From: Streptomyces radiopugnans
GTDB taxonomy: Bacteria > Actinomycetota > Actinomycetes > Streptomycetales > Streptomycetaceae
NCBI RefSeq assembly: GCF_900110735.1
Contig: NZ_FOET01000006.1
Location: 162,391 to 226,390, forward strand
Direction: 5' to 3'
Length of the DNA: 64,000 bases
This document shows, piece after piece, positions 45,274 through 56,311 of this stretch. Below the pieces are notes generated by a model that searched no databases, was not told the DNA's origin, and was given only the letters and a program-made list of their open reading frames with translations. The position numbers were made by a program, and so were the translations under genes. Numbering within the stretch: position 1 is the first letter of the stretch; each line of letters begins with the position of its first letter.

Positions 45274-46293
45274 TCAGTGGCGCGGCGCGGAGATGCTGGA
45301 GTCGCGGACGACCAGTTCGGGCTGGAGCACGATCCGCTGGTGCCGGTGCTCCGCGGCCGCCTCCCCGGTCTCCTCGATGAGCAGATCGGCGGCCGTGCGC
45401 CCCATCCGGAAGGCGGGCTGCCGCACCGAGGTCAGGGGGACGGCCGCCGCCGCGGCGAACTCGATGTCGTCGTAACCGACCAGGGCGATGTCCCCCGGCA
45501 CCGAGACGCCCGCCGCGAACAGCGCCTGGAGCACCCCCAGTGCGAGCAGGTCGTTGGCGCAGAACACCGCCGTCGGCCTGGGCGCCATCCCCAGCAGCCT
45601 GGCGCCCGCGTCCCGCCCCGCCGCCACGTCCAGCCGTTCGCCCTCGATCCGCCGCAGCGCGTCCTGGGGCAGCCCCGCCTCCCGGAGGGCCGCCAGCGCG
45701 CCGGTGTGCCGGTCGCGGCACTGCGACAGATGCATCGGCCCGCTCACGTAGACCAGTTCCCGGTGGCCCTGGGCCAGCAGGTGCCGGGCGGCCAGCGAGC
45801 CGCCCGTGATGTCGTCGACGGAGACCGAGCAGCCCTCGTCGGCGCTGGCCAGCACCCGGTCCACCACGACGTAGGGGATGTCGTGGCGGCGGAAGTCGGC
45901 CAGGTTCCGGCCGGAGGTGTCGGCCGGGGTGACCAGGACGCCGCGCACCCGCTGCTCGGCGAAGAGGGAGAGGTAGTCGGCCTCCTCCGCGGGGCTCTGC
46001 GCACTGTTGCACAGCATCACACCGAGCCCCTCCTCCCGCGCCGCCCGCTCGGCGCCGGAGGCGACGTCGGCGAAGAAGGGGTTGGCCATGTCCAGGACGA
46101 GCAGGGCGATGATCCGGCTGCGGCCCGCCCGCAGGTGCCGTGCCGACTCGCTGCGCACATAGCCGAGTTGCGCTATCACCGCCTGCACGCGGGTCCTGGT
46201 CTCCTCGGCGACCATCTCCGGCCGGTTGATGACGTTGGAGACGGTGCCCACCGACACCCCCGCCTGACGTGCGACGTCCTTGATCCCCACCAT
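45274..46293 (-). CDS. LacI-family regulator of the rhamnose locus
   Basis: About 339 residues. HTH VGIKDVARQAGVSVGTVSNVINRPEMVAEETRTRVQAVIAQLGYVRSESARHLRAG, then a sugar-binding domain (IIALLVLDMANPFFADVASGAERAA, VRGVLVTPADTSG, YVVVDRVLAS, VGYDDIEFAAAAAVPLTSVRQP). ATG 46293 is directly before the HTH; GTG 46302 is possible. It points toward rhaM, which is on the same strand; operators at 46833 and 46997 are its probable targets. Confidence 0.9.
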   Translation of the reverse strand: MVGIKDVARQAGVSVGTVSNVINRPEMVAEETRTRVQAVIAQLGYVRSESARHLRAGRSRIIALLVLDMANPFFADVASGAERAAREEGLGVMLCNSAQSPAEEADYLSLFAEQRVRGVLVTPADTSGRNLADFRRHDIPYVVVDRVLASADEGCSVSVDDITGGSLAARHLLAQGHRELVYVSGPMHLSQCRDRHTGALAALREAGLPQDALRRIEGERLDVAAGRDAGARLLGMAPRPTAVFCANDLLALGVLQALFAAGVSVPGDIALVGYDDIEFAAAAAVPLTSVRQPAFRMGRTAADLLIEETGEAAAEHRHQRIVLQPELVVRDSSISAPRH

Positions 46294-46467
46294 GCGCGCC
46301 ACGAGCCCGACCGTCTCCCGTTTCCTGCTCTCCGCGGCGCCTGGCCCGGGGCCGCGCGCCCATGCTACGCACCCGCTCCCCGGCCGGGGGCACACCGGAG
46401 CGCGCGGGGCGCCCCTCCGCCCGGAGGGCCGCTGCCGCCCTTCCGTGCCGCGGCCCCGCCGCGCGGG

Positions 46468-46788
46468 TCAGTCGAGGTGGAAGACCTCGGTGAGGGGGCG
46501 CATGGCCTCGTCCGGCCGCGCGCCGTCCAGGGACTCGAAGAAGCCGGCCATCTCCGCCTGCCAGCGGGCGTTGACGTCGGTGGCCTCCATGGCGGCCCTG
46601 GCCGCGTCGAAGTCCTCGGTCTCCAGGTAGCCGACGAGCAGTCCGTCCTCGCGCAGGAAGAGCGAGTAGTTGCGCCAGCCGCTCTCGCTCAGGGCGCGGA
46701 GCATCTCCGGCCAGACGGCGGCGTGCCGCTCGCGGTACTCCGCCAGCCGGTCGGCGCGGACCTTCAGCAGAAAGCAGACGCGCTGCAC
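46468..46788 (-). CDS. rhaM: L-rhamnose mutarotase
   Basis: 106 residues, ferredoxin-like fold: RVCFLLKVRADRLAEYRERHAAVWPEMLRALSESGWRNYSLFLREDGLLVGYLETEDFDAARAAM...RWQAEM. Interconverts anomers of L-rhamnose so that the isomerase gets its substrate. GTG start after GAGGAGGAG. Divergent from rhaI with two LacI-type operators between. Confidence 0.95.
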   Translation of the reverse strand: MQRVCFLLKVRADRLAEYRERHAAVWPEMLRALSESGWRNYSLFLREDGLLVGYLETEDFDAARAAMEATDVNARWQAEMAGFFESLDGARPDEAMRPLTEVFHLD

Positions 46789-46832
46789 GCGCTCCTCCTC
46801 GTCAAAAGCCGTGGACGGCCGTGAACGCTCTC

Positions 46833-46846
46833 ATGAAAGGATTCAC
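46833..46846. promoter_or_regulatory. Rhamnose operator copy 1
   Basis: ATGAAAGGATTCAC, near-palindromic TGAA-N4-TTCA with LacI-type spacing, 45 bp before rhaM. Closely matches copy 2 at 46997-47010 (11 of 14 identical outside the centre and last base). Confidence 0.65.
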
Positions 46847-46996
46847 GGAAGTCGCACGGACGGTAGGGGCATCACCCGGCCTCCGTCAATGGGCCGCGGG
46901 CGGAAAAGTCCGAATGTCCAGGAAGTGCCGAGGCCCCGGCCTCCACCCGGCCCCCGCCCCTTGACACCCTCATCGGACCCCCATAGCTTTCCGGCG

Positions 46997-47010
46997 ATGA
47001 AACGATTCAT
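46997..47010. promoter_or_regulatory. Rhamnose operator copy 2
   Basis: ATGAAACGATTCAT has symmetric TGAA/TTCA arms, extended to ATGAA/TTCAT, and a central CG. Located 32 bp before rhaI. Shares its sequence with copy 1 nearer rhaM, as expected for a divergent regulon under one LacI protein. Confidence 0.7.
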
Positions 47011-47041
47011 GAAGCCGTCCGGACCTCGGGAGCTCTGACGC

Positions 47042-48202
47042 ATGACCGCCGTGTCCGCCGTGAAGGCGGCCCTCAGGAAACAGGCCATCGAGACGCCCTC
47101 GTGGGCCTACGGCAACTCCGGAACGCGTTTCAAGGTCTTCGCGCAGCCCGGCGTCCCGCGCACCCCCCGGGAGAAGCTCGACGACGCGGCCCGGGTGCAC
47201 GCGCACACCGGCGTCGCGCCGACCGTGGCCCTGCACATCCCCTGGGACCGGGTCGACGACTACGCCGCGCTGGCGGAGTACGCCGAGGAGCGCGGACTGT
47301 ACCTCGGCGCGATCAACTCCAACGTCTTCCAGGACGACGACTACCGGCTCGGCAGCGTCTGCCACCCCGACGCGGCCGTGCGGCGCAAGGCGCTGGACCA
47401 CCTGCTGGAGTGCGTCGACATCATGGACGCCACCGGCTCGCGCGATCTGAAGCTGTGGTTCGCCGACGGCACCAACTACCCGGGCCAGGACGACGTCCGC
47501 GCCCGCCAGGACCGCCTGGCCGAGGCGCTGGCGGCGGTGTACGAGCGGCTGGGCGAGGGGCAGCGGATGCTGCTGGAGTACAAGTTCTTCGAGCCCTCCT
47601 TCTACACCACCGACGTCCCCGACTGGGGCACCGCCTACGCCCACTGCCTGAAGCTGGGCGAGAAGGCGCAGGTGGTGGTGGACACCGGCCACCACGCGCC
47701 GGGCACCAACATCGAGTTCATCGTGGCCGTGCTGCTGCGCGAGGGGAAGCTGGGCGGTTTCGACTTCAACTCCCGCTTCTACGCCGACGACGACCTGATG
47801 GTCGGCGCCGCCGACCCCTTCCAGCTCTTCCGGATCATGTACGAGGTGGTGCGCGGCGGCGGGTACGGGCCGCAGACCGCCTTCATGCTCGACCAGTGCC
47901 ACAACATCGAGGCGAAGATCCCCGCGATCATCCGCTCGGTGATGAACGTCCAGGAGGCCACCGCCAAGGCCCTGCTGGTCGACCGCGAGGCGCTGTCCGC
48001 CGCCCAGGCAGACGGCGACGTGCTGGCCGCCAACGCCGTGCTGATGGACGCCTACAACACCGACGTACGGCCGCTGCTGGCCGAGGTCCGCGAGGAGATG
48101 GGCCTGGACCCGGACCCGGTCGCGGCCTACCACCGCTCGGGATGGGCCGAGCGGATCACCGAGGAGCGCAAGGACGGCCGCCAGGCCGGCTGGGGGGCGT
48201 GA
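47042..48202 (+). CDS. rhaI: L-rhamnose isomerase (RhaI type)
   Basis: 386 residues, TIM barrel of the Pseudomonas stutzeri-type enzyme: [113 protein letters not shown] and the metal ligands in [13 protein letters not shown]. Turns L-rhamnose to L-rhamnulose. Stop overlaps GTG 48199, an alternative start of rhaD. Confidence 0.96.
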   Translation: MTAVSAVKAALRKQAIETPSWAYGNSGTRFKVFAQPGVPRTPREKLDDAARVHAHTGVAPTVALHIPWDRVDDYAALAEYAEERGLYLGAINSNVFQDDDYRLGSVCHPDAAVRRKALDHLLECVDIMDATGSRDLKLWFADGTNYPGQDDVRARQDRLAEALAAVYERLGEGQRMLLEYKFFEPSFYTTDVPDWGTAYAHCLKLGEKAQVVVDTGHHAPGTNIEFIVAVLLREGKLGGFDFNSRFYADDDLMVGAADPFQLFRIMYEVVRGGGYGPQTAFMLDQCHNIEAKIPAIIRSVMNVQEATAKALLVDREALSAAQADGDVLAANAVLMDAYNTDVRPLLAEVREEMGLDPDPVAAYHRSGWAERITEERKDGRQAGWGA

Positions 48203-48207
48203 GGGAC

Positions 48208-50262
48208 ATGGACGGCGACCGTACGACGGACCGGGAGACGGTCGAGGCGCTGCTGACGCGCTCGCACCGGCTGGGCTCCGATCCGCGCAACACCAACTAC
48301 GCGGGCGGCAACACCTCCGCCAAGGGCACCGGCACCGACCCCGTGACCGGCGGCGAGACCGAACTGCTGTGGGTCAAGGGCTCCGGCGGGAACCTGGGCA
48401 CGCTGACCGCGGACGGGCTGGCGGTCCTGCGCCTGGACCGGCTGCGCGCGCTGAAGGACGTGTACCCGGGGGTGGAGCGCGAGGACGAGATGGTCGCCGC
48501 GTTCGACCACTGCCTGCACGGCCGGGGCGGCGCGGCCCCCTCCATCGACACCGCGATGCACGGCCTGGTGGACGCCGCCCACGTCGACCACCTCCACCCC
48601 GACTCCGGCATCGCGCTCGCCTGCGCCGCCGACGGTGAGAGGCTGACGGCCGAGTGCTTCGGCGACACCGTCGTCTGGGTCCCGTGGCGGCGGCCCGGCT
48701 TCCAGCTCGGGCTGGACATCGCCGCGGTCAAGGAGGCCAACCCGCGGGCGATCGGCTGCGTCCTGGGCGGGCACGGCATCACCGCGTGGGGCGACACCTC
48801 CGAGGAGTGCGAGCGCAACTCGCTGCACATCATCCGCACCGCCGAGGAGTTCCTCGCCGAGCGCGGCCGGCCCGAGCCGTTCGGCCCGGTCCTGGAGGGC
48901 TACGGGCCGCTGGAGGAGGACGAGCGCCGGGCGCGCGCCGCCGCGCTGGCGCCGTACGTGCGCGCCGTCGCCTCGGCCGACCGGCCGCAGGTGGGGCACT
49001 TCACCGACACCGGCGCCGTGCTGGACTTCCTCTCCCGCGCCGAGCACCCGCGCCTGGCGGCCCTGGGCACCTCCTGCCCGGACCACTTCCTGCGCACCAA
49101 GGTCCGCCCCCTGGTCCTGGACCTGCCGGCGACCGCGCCGCTGGAGGAGGCCGTCGCCCGGCTGAAGGAGCTGCACGCCGAGTACCGCGCGGAGTACCGG
49201 GCGTACTACGAGCGGCACGCGGCCCCGGACTCCCCCGCGATGCGCGGGGCGGACCCGGCGATCGTCCTGGTGCCGGGCGTGGGGATGTTCTCCTTCGGCA
49301 AGGACAAGCAGACCGCGCGGGTGGCGGGCGAGTTCTACGTCAACGCGATCAACGTGATGCGCGGGGCCGAGGCCGTCTCCTCGTACTCCCCCATCGAGGA
49401 GAGCGAGAAGTTCCGCATCGAGTACTGGGAGCTGGAGGAGGCCAAGCTGCGGCGGATGCCGAGGCCGAAGGCCCTGGCCACCCGGATCGCACTGGTCACC
49501 GGCGCCGGGTCCGGCATCGGGCGGGCCATCGCGCACCGGCTGGCCGCCGAGGGCGCGTGCGTGGTGGTCGCCGACCTGAACGCGGAGAACGCCCGCGCCG
49601 TCGCCGAGGAGCTGGGCGGCCCCGACAAGGCGGTGGCGGTGACGGTGGACGTCACCAGCGAGGAGCAGATCGCCGAGGCGTTCGGGGCGGCCGTCCTGGC
49701 CTTCGGCGGCGTGGACCTGGTGGTCAACAACGCGGGCATCTCCATCTCCAAGCCCCTGCTGGAGACCACCGCCGGGGACTGGGACCTCCAGCACGCCATC
49801 ATGGCCCGCGGCTCCTTCCTGGTCTCCCGCGAGGCCGCCCGGGTGATGGCCGCCCAGGGCATGGGCGGCGACATCGTCTACATCGCCTCCAAGAACGGCG
49901 TCTTCGCCGGCCCCAACAACATCGCCTACGGCGCCACCAAGGCCGACCAGGCGCACCAGGTGCGGCTGCTGGCCGCCGAACTGGGCGAGCTGGGCATCCG
50001 CGTCAACGGCGTCAACCCCGACGGGGTGGTGCGCGGCTCCGGCATCTTCGCCGGCGGCTGGGGCGCCCGGCGCGCGGCGGTGTACGGGGTGCCGGAGGAG
50101 AAGCTCGGCGAGTTCTACGCCCAGCGCACCCTCCTCAAGCGCGAGGTGCTGCCCGAGCACGTGGCGAACGCGGTGTTCGCGCTGACCGGCGGCGAGCTGA
50201 GCCACACCACCGGGCTGCACATCCCCGTCGACGCGGGCGTGGCCGCCGCCTTCCTGCGCTGA
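48208..50262 (+). CDS. rhaD: Bifunctional rhamnulose-1-phosphate aldolase / lactaldehyde dehydrogenase
   Basis: 684 residues. Residues ~1-420: class II aldolase with NYAGGNTSAKG, VKGSGGNLGTL, HVDHLHPDSGIA (zinc ligands), LGGHGI and VPGVGMFSFGKDKQTARVAGEFYVNAINVMRGAE. Residues ~425-684: SDR with TGAGSGIGRAIA, NNAGIS, YGATKADQ and a C-terminal GGELSHTTGLHIPVDAGVAAAF. Cleaves rhamnulose-1-phosphate to DHAP and L-lactaldehyde, then the SDR oxidizes lactaldehyde to L-lactate with NAD. ATG 48208 or GTG 48199. Confidence 0.95.
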   Translation: MDGDRTTDRETVEALLTRSHRLGSDPRNTNYAGGNTSAKGTGTDPVTGGETELLWVKGSGGNLGTLTADGLAVLRLDRLRALKDVYPGVEREDEMVAAFDHCLHGRGGAAPSIDTAMHGLVDAAHVDHLHPDSGIALACAADGERLTAECFGDTVVWVPWRRPGFQLGLDIAAVKEANPRAIGCVLGGHGITAWGDTSEECERNSLHIIRTAEEFLAERGRPEPFGPVLEGYGPLEEDERRARAAALAPYVRAVASADRPQVGHFTDTGAVLDFLSRAEHPRLAALGTSCPDHFLRTKVRPLVLDLPATAPLEEAVARLKELHAEYRAEYRAYYERHAAPDSPAMRGADPAIVLVPGVGMFSFGKDKQTARVAGEFYVNAINVMRGAEAVSSYSPIEESEKFRIEYWELEEAKLRRMPRPKALATRIALVTGAGSGIGRAIAHRLAAEGACVVVADLNAENARAVAEELGGPDKAVAVTVDVTSEEQIAEAFGAAVLAFGGVDLVVNNAGISISKPLLETTAGDWDLQHAIMARGSFLVSREAARVMAAQGMGGDIVYIASKNGVFAGPNNIAYGATKADQAHQVRLLAAELGELGIRVNGVNPDGVVRGSGIFAGGWGARRAAVYGVPEEKLGEFYAQRTLLKREVLPEHVANAVFALTGGELSHTTGLHIPVDAGVAAAFLR

Positions 50263-50278
50263 CGTCCCTCCCAGATCC

Positions 50279-50330
50279 CCTGCCCGGCCACCGTGCGGAC
50301 CCTGTCGTGCCACCGCGGTGGCCGGGCAGG
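50279..50330 (+). promoter_or_regulatory. Hairpin between rhaD and rhaB
   Basis: Perfect 15-bp stem (50279-50293 with 50316-50330) with a 22-base loop, 17 bp after the rhaD stop and 30 bp before rhaB. Because rhaB and lutABC follow on the same strand, it may be a partial terminator or an mRNA stability element setting the ratio of upstream to downstream enzymes. Confidence 0.6.
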
Positions 50331-50360
50331 TCCAATCCCGTTCCCCCGCGAGGTCCCGCC

Positions 50361-51847
<1,487 letters not shown>

Positions 51848-51857
<10 letters not shown>

Positions 51858-52654
51858 CGCTGTTCGTGACGTGTGTGACCGACACGCTCTACCCGGGCAC
51901 CGGTCGGGCCGCTCTCGCGGTGCTGGAGCGGCTGGGGGTGGAGGTGGACTTCCCCCTCACACAGAGCTGCTGCGGGCAGCCCCAGTTCAACACCGGCTAC
52001 CGGCGCGAGACCGAGCCGCTGGTGCGCCGTTTCGCCGAGGTCTTCCGCGGCTACGACCACGTCGTCACCCCGTCCGGCTCGTGCGCGGCGATGGTGCGCG
52101 AGAACCATCCGCGGATCGCCGCCCGGGCCTTCGGCGGCGGGGCGGCGGGGACGGCGGCCGAGGCGGCCGGGGTGGCCTCCAGGACGTACGAGCTGAGCGA
52201 GTTCCTGGTGGACGTGCTGGGGGTGACGGACGTGGGCGCGTACTACCCGCACACCGTGACCTACCACCCCACCTGCCACGGCCTGCGGACGCTGGGGCTG
52301 GGCGACCGGCCCCGGCGGCTGCTGGAGAACGTGCGCGGCCTGGAGCTGGTGGAGCTGCCCGGCGCACAGGAGTGCTGCGGTTTCGGCGGGACGTTCGCGG
52401 TGAAGAACGCGGCGGTGTCGGCGGCGATGGGCTCGGACAAGGCGCGCGGCATCGAGAGCACGGGCGCTCAGGCGGTGTGCGCGGTGGACAACTCCTGTCT
52501 GATGCACATCGGCGGCATCCTGGCCCGGCGTGGTTCCGCCGTCCGGCCCGTCCACCTCGCCGAGATCCTGGCCTCGACCGACGCCGGCACGGTGGTGGAC
52601 GGCACGGCGGCGGAAGGCACGCCGGCGAACGGTACGGAGGAGGAGGCGCGATGA
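51848..52654 (+). CDS. lutA: L-lactate oxidation protein LutA (Fe-S)
   Basis: 268 residues with two CCG domains: VDFPLTQSCCGQPQFNTGYRRET and ELPGAQECCGFGGTFAVKNA. Part of the LutABC iron-sulfur complex that oxidizes L-lactate to pyruvate. Begins at ATG 51848 within rhaB, and ends ATGA-overlapped with lutB, so the sugar and lactate genes are one transcript. Confidence 0.93.
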
Positions 52655-54189
52655 GCGGTGGGACGTTCCTGGGCATGCCCCCCTTCCCCGAGGCCGCCGC
52701 CGCGGCCGTCCGCGACACGCGGCTGCGCGGCAACCTGCGCCACGCCACCGGCACCATCCGCGCCAAGCGCGCGCAGGCCGTCGCCGAACTGCCCGACTGG
52801 GCACGGCTGCGGGCCGCCGGTGCGGCGATCAAGGACCGCACCCTGCGCCACCTCGACCACTATCTGGAGCGGCTGGAGGAGGCCGTGACCGCCGCGGGCG
52901 GCACCGTCCACTGGGCGGCCGACGCCGCCGAGGCCAACCGGATCGTCACGGAGCTGGTCCGCGCCACCGGCGAGAGCGAGGTGGTCAAGGTCAAGTCGAT
53001 GGCCACCCAGGAGATCGGCCTGAACGCGGCCCTGGAGGCGGCCGGGATCCGTGCCTACGAGACCGACCTGGCCGAGCTGATCGTCCAGCTCGGCGACGAC
53101 CTGCCCTCGCACATCCTCGTCCCCGCCATCCACCGCAACCGCGGTGAGATCCGCGACATCTTCCGCTCGGAGATGGGGAGTTGGGGACGCCCGGCACCGG
53201 ACGGCCTGAGCGACGAACCGGCCGAGCTGGCCGAGGCCGCCCGGCTGCACCTGCGGGAGAAGTTCCTGCGGGCCAGGGTCGGGATCTCGGGCGCCAACTT
53301 CATGGTGGCCGAGACCGGCACGCTGGTGGTGGTCGAGTCCGAGGGCAACGGGCGGATGTGCCTGACCCTGCCCGAGACGCTGATCTCGGTGGTCGGCATC
53401 GAGAAGGTGGTGCCCACCTGGCGCGATCTGGAGGTCTTCCTCCAGCTCCTGCCCCGCTCCTCCACCGCCGAGCGGATGAACCCCTACACCTCGATGTGGA
53501 CGGGCGCCGCGGACGCCGAAGGCGCCGACGGCCCGCGCGACTTCCATCTGGTGCTGCTGGACAACGGCCGCACCGACGCGCTGGCCGACACCGTGGGCCG
53601 CCAGGCGCTGCGCTGCATCCGCTGCTCGGCCTGCCTGAACGTCTGCCCGGTCTACGAGCGGGCGGGCGGACACGCCTACGGTTCGGCCTATCCGGGTCCG
53701 ATCGGCGCGATCCTCACCCCCCAGCTGCGCGGCACGGCGAGCGGGCTGGACGCCTCGCTGCCGTACGCGTCCTCGCTGTGCGGGGCCTGCTACGAGGTCT
53801 GCCCGGTGGCCATCGACATCCCCCAGGTCCTGGTCCATCTGCGCGAGCGCGTCGTGGAGGGCGGCGAGGCGACGGTGCGCGGACGGCGCACGACCGTCCG
53901 TCCCGCCCGCGGGCACGCCGCCGAGCGCGCGGCGATGCGGGCGGCCCGCTGGGTCTTCGAGCACCCGGCGGCGCTGCGGGCCGGCCAGCGGCTGGCCTCC
54001 CGCACCAGGCGGCTGCACCCGCGCCGTCTGCCGGGGCCGGGCCGGGCCTGGACGGCGAGCCGCGAACTGCCCGAAGTGCCCGCCGAGTCCTTCCGCGACT
54101 GGTGGCGGCGCGAGCGGGGGGACGACGGCGGGGGACGGGAAGCCCGGGGGGAACGGGAAGCCCGGGGAGAACGGGGAGGCGACCGATGA
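52651..54189 (+). CDS. lutB: L-lactate oxidation protein LutB (Fe-S)
   Basis: 512 residues. LUD-type domain (VKVKSMATQEIGLNAALEAAGI, VGISGANFMVAETGTLVVVESEGN, LPETLISVVGIEKVVPTWRDLEVFLQLL) then two 4Fe-4S motifs, CIRCSACLNVCPVY and CGACYEVCPVAIDIPQ. The C-terminus ends in a short repeat (EARGEREARGERGG) encoded by near-tandem DNA. Coupled to lutA and lutC by ATGA overlaps. Confidence 0.94.
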   Translation: MSGGTFLGMPPFPEAAAAAVRDTRLRGNLRHATGTIRAKRAQAVAELPDWARLRAAGAAIKDRTLRHLDHYLERLEEAVTAAGGTVHWAADAAEANRIVTELVRATGESEVVKVKSMATQEIGLNAALEAAGIRAYETDLAELIVQLGDDLPSHILVPAIHRNRGEIRDIFRSEMGSWGRPAPDGLSDEPAELAEAARLHLREKFLRARVGISGANFMVAETGTLVVVESEGNGRMCLTLPETLISVVGIEKVVPTWRDLEVFLQLLPRSSTAERMNPYTSMWTGAADAEGADGPRDFHLVLLDNGRTDALADTVGRQALRCIRCSACLNVCPVYERAGGHAYGSAYPGPIGAILTPQLRGTASGLDASLPYASSLCGACYEVCPVAIDIPQVLVHLRERVVEGGEATVRGRRTTVRPARGHAAERAAMRAARWVFEHPAALRAGQRLASRTRRLHPRRLPGPGRAWTASRELPEVPAESFRDWWRRERGDDGGGREARGEREARGERGGDR

Positions 54190-54839
54190 GCGGCCGCGAT
54201 GTGGTGCTGGGCCGGATCCGCCGCGCACTGCGGGACGTACCGCGCTCCGAGGCGCCGGACGACGTCCCCGTGCCCCGTGACTACGCGCGCGCCCACCTCC
54301 CGTCCGGGGCCGGGGCGGGCGGTGCGCTCGCCGGGCTGCTGGCGGAGAACCTGGCGGACTACCGCGCCGTGGTGCACCGCACCGGTGACGAGGGCCTGGC
54401 CCCGCTGCTGTGCCGTCTGCTGGCGGCGCGCGGCAGCGCCACGGTGCTGGTGCCGCCCGGTCTGCCGCCTCACTGGCTGAAGGCCGCCGACCCCGTCCGC
54501 GTCCACGACCGCGCCGCCGCCACCGCCCGCGAACTGGACTCGGTGGACAGCGTGGTGACCGGGTGCGCGGTGGCGATCGCGGAGACCGGCACGATCGTGC
54601 TGGACGGCGGCCCCGGTCAGGGGCGCCGCCGCATCACCCTGATCCCCGACCACCACATCTGCGTGGTGCGCGTCCCGGAGCAGGTGGTGGCGTCGGTGCC
54701 CGAGGCGCTGGAACGGCTGGATCCGGCCCGTCCGCTGACCTGGATCTCCGGCCCGTCGGCCACCAGCGACATCGAGCTGGACCGGGTGGAGGGCGTCCAC
54801 GGTCCGCGCACCCTGGAGGTGGTCCTCGTCGAGGAGTGA
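54186..54839 (+). CDS. lutC: L-lactate oxidation protein LutC (LUD domain)
   Basis: 217 residues. LUD domain: VLGRIRRALRD, then VDSVVTGCAVAIAETGTIVLDGGPGQGRRRITLIPDHHICVVR and WISGPSATSDIELDRVEGVHGPRTLEVVLVEE. Third subunit of the lactate-oxidizing complex; last gene of the rha-lut run. Confidence 0.93.
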   Translation: MSGRDVVLGRIRRALRDVPRSEAPDDVPVPRDYARAHLPSGAGAGGALAGLLAENLADYRAVVHRTGDEGLAPLLCRLLAARGSATVLVPPGLPPHWLKAADPVRVHDRAAATARELDSVDSVVTGCAVAIAETGTIVLDGGPGQGRRRITLIPDHHICVVRVPEQVVASVPEALERLDPARPLTWISGPSATSDIELDRVEGVHGPRTLEVVLVEE

Positions 54840-54930
54840 GCCGGGGCACGGGCCGCCGGGCGGGCGCAACCGGGGCTGCTCCGTCGGGGCGCCGCCATTG
54901 CTCTGTACCTCTGCCACCGTGCGTGGCCCC

Positions 54931-54959
54931 TTGTCGCTCAGCGCGCCCGCGGCTAGCTT
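54931..54959 (+). promoter_or_regulatory. Leaderless promoter of the NamZ-like gene
   Basis: TTGTCG (54931-54936), a 17-bp spacer, TAGCTT (54954-54959), then only six bases to ATG 54966. The start codon is at the expected transcription start. Confidence 0.6.
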
Positions 54960-54965
54960 CCCCGC

Positions 54966-56255
54966 ATGCCTTCCCGCCGATCACTCCTCGCCGGCGGCGC
55001 GGCAGCCGCGCTGGCCGCCCCGCTCCTGCCCTCCGCCTCCGCCACCGCCGCGCCCGGCGGCCGCTCCGGCGGCCAAGGCGTCGTTCCCGGCGCCGACGTC
55101 GCGGCCGCCCGCGGCTGGTCCATGCTGCGCGGCCGCAAGGTCGGTGTGATCAGCAACCCGACCGGCGTGCTGCGCGACACCGGGCACATCGTGGACTCCA
55201 TGGCCGCGCGCAGTGAACTGGAGATCGTCGGGGTCTTCGGCCCCGAGCACGGTTTCCGGGGCAGTGCGCAGGCGGGCTCCTCCGAGCCGGAGTTCACCGA
55301 CCCGCGCACCGGCCTGACGGTGTACGACGCGTACGGCGCGGGCGCGGCGAAGATGGCCGAACTGTTCACCAAGGCCGGGGCGGACACGATCGTCTTCGAC
55401 ATCCAGGACGTCGGCGTCCGCTTCTACACCTACATCTGGACCATGTACAGCGCGATGGTCGCCGCACGCTCCACCGGCGCCCGCTTCGTGGTGCTGGACC
55501 GCCCGAACCCGATCGGGCGGCGGGCCGACGGCCCGCTGATGACCGAGGAGTTCACCTCGGGCGTCGGCGCCGAAGTGATCATCCAGCAGCACGGGATGAC
55601 GGTGGGCGAGCTGGCCCGCTACTTCAACGGCGAGCTGCTGCCGAAGGAGGGCGGGGGCGGGAAGGTGGCGGAGCTGGAGGTCGTGCCGGTGCGCGGCTGG
55701 GACCCGTACTCCACCGCGCACGACAGCGGCCTGCCCTGGGTGCCGCCCTCCCCGAACATGCCGACCGCGGACACCGCCGTGGTCTACGCCGGGACCGGCT
55801 ACTTCGAGGGCACCAACCTCTCGGAGGGGCGCGGCACCACCCGCCCGTTCGAGTTCGTCGGCGCGCCGTACCTGGACCACCGCTACAGCGACCGGCTGAA
55901 CGCCCGGAAGCTGCCGGGGGTCCGGTTCCGCGAGGGCTACTTCGTGCCGACGTTCGGCAAGCACACCGGCACCACCTGCGCGGGCGTGCAGATCCACGTC
56001 ACCGATCCGCGCCGCTACGAGCCGATCCCCACCGCGGTGGCGATGCTGGTGGAGGCGCGCCGCCACGAGGACTTCGCCTGGCGCCAGGACTCCTGGGACA
56101 CCAGGCGCCCGTTCTGGATCGACAAGCTCTCCGGCTCCCCCAGGCTGCGGGAGATGATCGACGCGGGCAAGGAGGTGGAGGAGATCACGGCGGCCTGGCA
56201 GGCGGAGGTGCGCGCCTTCGAGCGGGCGCGGCGCCCGTACCTGCTCTACACCTGA
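54966..56255 (+). CDS. DUF1343 exo-beta-N-acetylmuramidase-type protein (NamZ-like), exported
   Basis: 429 residues. Signal peptide with a twin-Arg-like SRRSLLAGGAAAALAAPLLPSASA start. Mature DUF1343: GRKVGVISNPTGV, GVFGPEHGFRG, VYDAYG, DIQDVGVRFYTYIWTMYSAM, LDRPNPIGR, IIQQHGMTVGELARYFNGEL, PWVPPSPNMPTADTAVVYAGTGYFEGTNLSEGRGTTRPFEFVGAPYLD. The family contains exo-acting muramidases of peptidoglycan turnover, so a wall-recycling role is likely. Confidence 0.9.
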   Translation: MPSRRSLLAGGAAAALAAPLLPSASATAAPGGRSGGQGVVPGADVAAARGWSMLRGRKVGVISNPTGVLRDTGHIVDSMAARSELEIVGVFGPEHGFRGSAQAGSSEPEFTDPRTGLTVYDAYGAGAAKMAELFTKAGADTIVFDIQDVGVRFYTYIWTMYSAMVAARSTGARFVVLDRPNPIGRRADGPLMTEEFTSGVGAEVIIQQHGMTVGELARYFNGELLPKEGGGGKVAELEVVPVRGWDPYSTAHDSGLPWVPPSPNMPTADTAVVYAGTGYFEGTNLSEGRGTTRPFEFVGAPYLDHRYSDRLNARKLPGVRFREGYFVPTFGKHTGTTCAGVQIHVTDPRRYEPIPTAVAMLVEARRHEDFAWRQDSWDTRRPFWIDKLSGSPRLREMIDAGKEVEEITAAWQAEVRAFERARRPYLLYT

Positions 56256-56276
56256 GACTCCCCGCGGGACGGGAGG

Positions 56277-56310
56277 CGGCCGGTCCGGTGCCCCGGCACC
56301 GGGCCGGCCG
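56277..56310. terminator. 15-bp hairpin with one mismatch
   Basis: 56277-56291 pairs with 56296-56310 save one T/G position; between the convergent NamZ-like and macro-domain genes. Confidence 0.6.
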
Positions 56311-56311
56311 T

